A DNA stretch of 7,795 nucleotides from the NCBI GenBank assembly GCA_030620375.1, contig JAUXEW010000136.1, forward strand, positions 1 to 7,795. Direction: 5' to 3'. Below the pieces are notes generated by a model that saw nothing but the letters and a program-made list of their open reading frames with translations, ran no database searches and was not told where the DNA came from. Each line of letters starts with the position of its first letter. The stretch's first letter is position 1. A program made the translations under genes and the position numbers. Source of the DNA: Desulfobacteraceae bacterium. GTDB lineage: Bacteria; Desulfobacterota; Desulfobacteria; Desulfobacterales; UBA5616. Shown here in pieces: positions 6,359 through 7,795 of this stretch.

Positions 6359-6598
6359 TTATTTTATAATGTCTTTAAATAATTTTTGGAGGCCGATCAT
6401 TAACAGATTAAATAAAATAATGGACAAAAATACAATACCAATGATTACGCCAATCCAAAAACAGATCATAAAAATCAATTGATACCCCAAAATTCGACCC
6501 CATAAAACGGATATGAAAAAAAGAAATAATTCGATCCAGCCAATGACAAACAGGATAAGCTTAAAATACTCCCATGTCGGATTCGTTTTTTTTTTCAT
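6359..6598 (-). CDS. Small hydrophobic membrane protein, unknown function
   Basis: I do not recognise this 79-residue protein. After a basic start (MKKKTNPTWEY) it has two long hydrophobic stretches, about residues 13-34 and 39-68, separated by WGRILGY. It ends in a basic amphipathic tail (LQKLFKDIIK). This predicts two to three membrane segments with positively charged ends inside the cell. There is no obvious ribosome site before the ATG, which weakens the call, but the composition is far from that of a random frame. The gene lies just downstream of the 140-bp palindromic element and 18 bases before the GNAT gene on the same strand. Confidence 0.6.
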   Translation of the reverse strand: MKKKTNPTWEYFKLILFVIGWIELFLFFISVLWGRILGYQLIFMICFWIGVIIGIVFLSIILFNLLMIGLQKLFKDIIK

Positions 6599-6618
6599 GA
6601 AATATCTAATCGCCCGGA

Positions 6619-6626
6619 CTAACTAG
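6619..6626. repeat. Left copy of putative 8-bp target-site duplication
   Basis: CTAACTAG abuts the TGTCCATCC end and recurs at 6767-6774 after the GGATGGACA end. The identity extends to ten bases (ACTAACTAGT, 6618-6627 and 6766-6775) because the neighbouring bases also agree. The other repeat at 7682 is preceded by TAGTTAG, so part of this could be conserved element sequence and not a true duplication. Confidence 0.5.
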
Positions 6627-6766
6627 TGTCCATCCAGAAATGGTATATTTTGGTTCAGAGCAAGGCCTGAGTTATTTTGCATCCGCAGGAATAGCATGCT
6701 ATTTTGAGGATTGCAAAAGAGCGAAAACGAAGCTCCGGGCCAAAAGATGCCGTTTATGGATGGACA
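6627..6766. mobile_element. 140-bp palindromic MITE-like element
   Basis: The whole element folds on a single centre (between 6696 and 6697). The outer 17 bases, TGTCCATCCAGAAATGG (6627-6643) and the complement of 6750-6766, match at 15 of 17 positions. TTTTGCATCC (6675-6684) pairs with GGATTGCAAAA (6708-6718), and the core AATAGCATGCTATT (6690-6703) is perfect. CTAACTAG lies directly on both sides (6619-6626 and 6767-6774), as a target-site duplication would. No transposase is present, so it would have to be moved by proteins encoded elsewhere. A related terminus starts at 7682. The non-coding stretch 6599-6851 contains only this element and about 75 bp downstream of the phosphodiesterase gene. 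Confidence 0.75.
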
Positions 6767-6774
6767 CTAACTAG
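6767..6774. repeat. Right copy of putative 8-bp target-site duplication
   Basis: CTAACTAG, identical to and in the same orientation as 6619-6626, immediately outside the right end of the palindromic element. Confidence 0.5.
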
Positions 6775-6851
6775 TATGAGAGAATATTTGAAGCGCCCTT
6801 AAACAAGCTGAAGGGAATCTTCTTCCATAGGGATGACACCCACCATTCGCA

Positions 6852-7613
6852 TCACATCTTTTTTAATTTCTTACAGGTCACCTCGGGATTATCCGTAATA
6901 ACGGCGTCACACCGTAACAGCTTATACAGCCAAAGACGGGAATCCGGAGTGGGGTCCAGGGGGCAGACAGCCTGATTTCGCAAGTGTGCCCAAAACACAT
7001 ATAGTGGATTACTTAATAAAATCCGCCAATATGGTCCCAGCATATGAGGTCCTTTTAACGGCCATATTTTGGTTAACGTAATCCAGCCAACAAAAATATT
7101 GGGTTCCACCGCCTGCATGGTTTGAATGTGGGGAAGAGAAAATGACAAAACAATGGTACGATCAAAAACACTTTCCTCAACCAGCTCTACTATGAGCTTT
7201 CGGCATATGGCCTTATCTAAAAAGCGATCGGTTTTTAATTCCAAGGCCAAGGCAACATCATCCGGAATAATCCGGGCCGTTTCCCTTAGCGTGAGGATCC
7301 GTTCCGACTGAAAACCGTCACGATTATAACCGGCGCTTAGTTTCTTCAATTCATATAGTGTCATTTCCTTCACCTGACCGGTACCATCGGTGGTTCGATC
7401 AACGGTAGGATCATGGATGCACACAAACACGCCGTCTTTAGTTAGATGGATGTCGGTTTCGATGATATCGGCACCATCACTGATTGCCTGATTAAAGGAC
7501 GCAAGTGTGTTTTCCGGGCAGGCCACCTGATTCCCGCGATGGGCCATAACATAGGGTTTGGATTTTCCTTTAAGTTCGGGGATAGGTTCTTTTTTCCGGC
7601 TGATCGTTTTCAT
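6852..7613 (-). CDS. Glycerophosphodiester phosphodiesterase (cytoplasmic UgpQ-like)
   Basis: Predicted to hydrolyse glycerophosphodiesters, products of phospholipid turnover, to glycerol-3-phosphate and an alcohol. The 253-residue protein has the complete GDPD active site near its N-terminus. AHRGN gives catalytic His25 and Arg26, PENTLASF follows at 34-41, and the metal ligands lie in ETDIHLTKDG (Glu52, Asp54). HDPTVDRTTDGTG gives the second catalytic His67. ALELKTD and the C-terminal DAVITDNPE are also typical. There is no signal peptide, so it is likely cytoplasmic. The ATG at 7613 is chosen over an in-frame TTG at 7619 because GAGG lies 7 bases before it. After its stop, a +1 frame stays open for 19 codons beyond a six-A tract and looks protein-like, so the C-terminus may be shortened by an indel. 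The gene is bracketed by two palindromic repeats sharing a terminus. Confidence 0.93.
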   Translation of the reverse strand: MKTISRKKEPIPELKGKSKPYVMAHRGNQVACPENTLASFNQAISDGADIIETDIHLTKDGVFVCIHDPTVDRTTDGTGQVKEMTLYELKKLSAGYNRDGFQSERILTLRETARIIPDDVALALELKTDRFLDKAICRKLIVELVEESVFDRTIVLSFSLPHIQTMQAVEPNIFVGWITLTKIWPLKGPHMLGPYWRILLSNPLYVFWAHLRNQAVCPLDPTPDSRLWLYKLLRCDAVITDNPEVTCKKLKKM

Positions 7614-7620
7614 TTTCAAA

Positions 7621-7624
7621 CCTC
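7621..7624 (-). promoter_or_regulatory. Ribosome binding site deciding the phosphodiesterase start
   Basis: On the minus strand GAGG is followed by TTTGAAA and the ATG at 7613-7611. The in-frame TTG at 7619 lies almost on top of the box, so it cannot use it. Confidence 0.65.
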
Positions 7625-7681
7625 GGTTTTTATTTCATGATGTCAATTTAAGGGCCCGATAAATCCGTTCAGGGTAGTTAG

Positions 7682-7795
7682 TGCCCATCCAGAAATGGTT
7701 TTTTTGCCCAATCTCATCGTTATGCGAAAAAAATAATCCTCGGAATATCAAACATATGCCTCCGGTTATTTTTTTCGCATGCCTTGATCTTGAAC
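7682..7795. mobile_element. Second palindromic repeat, truncated by the window end
   Basis: TGCCCATCCAGAAATGG (7682-7698) matches the left end of the 6627-6766 element at 16 of 17 bases. The interior is different: a perfect 15-bp inverted repeat, ATGCGAAAAAAATAA (7722-7736) with TTATTTTTTTCGCAT (7766-7780), around a 29-base loop. Its centre is near 7751. If the element is symmetric like the first, its right end would fall near 7820, outside the window. No coding sequence is visible. Confidence 0.6.

Noticed and set aside
6599..6625. Small membrane-protein gene truncated at its 5' end by the palindromic element
   Set aside because: The frame is open upstream only to a TAG at 6623-6625. Rejoining the flanks without the element keeps the TAG, because it lies in the duplicated bases. 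The insertion therefore did not remove an N-terminus.
1..7795. tRNA, rRNA, CRISPR array or transposase gene
   Set aside because: None was recognised by eye. No regularly spaced direct repeats, tRNA arms or transposase motifs were seen.

Overview
The window carries six chromosomal genes and several dispersed palindromic repeats. The gene set is a GNAT-fused CoA-transferase, a bacterial glutaminyl-tRNA synthetase and an apparent selenocysteine flavoenzyme. Together with the palindromes ending in TGTCCATCC, it fits an anaerobic Desulfobacterota, probably a Desulfobacterales-like sulfate reducer. That assignment is inference from gene style; there is no rRNA or other marker here.

Layout. Positions 129-2003 (minus) encode an acetyl-CoA hydrolase/transferase-family protein with a C-terminal GNAT domain. 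Its usual catalytic glutamate appears to be replaced by glutamine. Positions 2004-2635 hold no gene, but contain a 107-bp dispersed palindrome and a strong-looking promoter for the next gene. Positions 2636-3994 (plus) encode a CoA-disulfide reductase/NADH oxidase-like FAD protein. It is interrupted by an in-frame TGA exactly where the family has its redox-active cysteine. A perfect 7-bp hairpin with a GGTCT loop starts 14 bases after the TGA, so I read it as a selenoprotein of 452 residues, not as two ORFs or a pseudogene. Positions 4002-5705 (minus) encode glnS, convergent with the selenoprotein and only 7 bp away.

The right third is all on the minus strand: a PAT/YncA-type GNAT acetyltransferase (5834-6340), a 79-residue membrane protein (6359-6598) and a cytoplasmic-type glycerophosphodiester phosphodiesterase (6852-7613). 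A 140-bp near-perfect palindrome (6627-6766), flanked by a direct repeat, lies between the last two. A second repeat with the same type of terminus but a different core starts near 7682 and runs off the window, so the phosphodiesterase gene is bracketed by the two.

The genes do not form one pathway. The CoA-transferase fusion and the selenoprotein are divergently arranged and both plausibly concern CoA metabolism (acyl-CoA versus CoA-disulfide or related thiol redox), but that link is only suggestive. The selenoprotein with its SECIS-like hairpin is the main discovery. A conventional gene caller would split it or start it at the internal GTG at 2783, losing the FAD-binding N-terminus and the catalytic residue.
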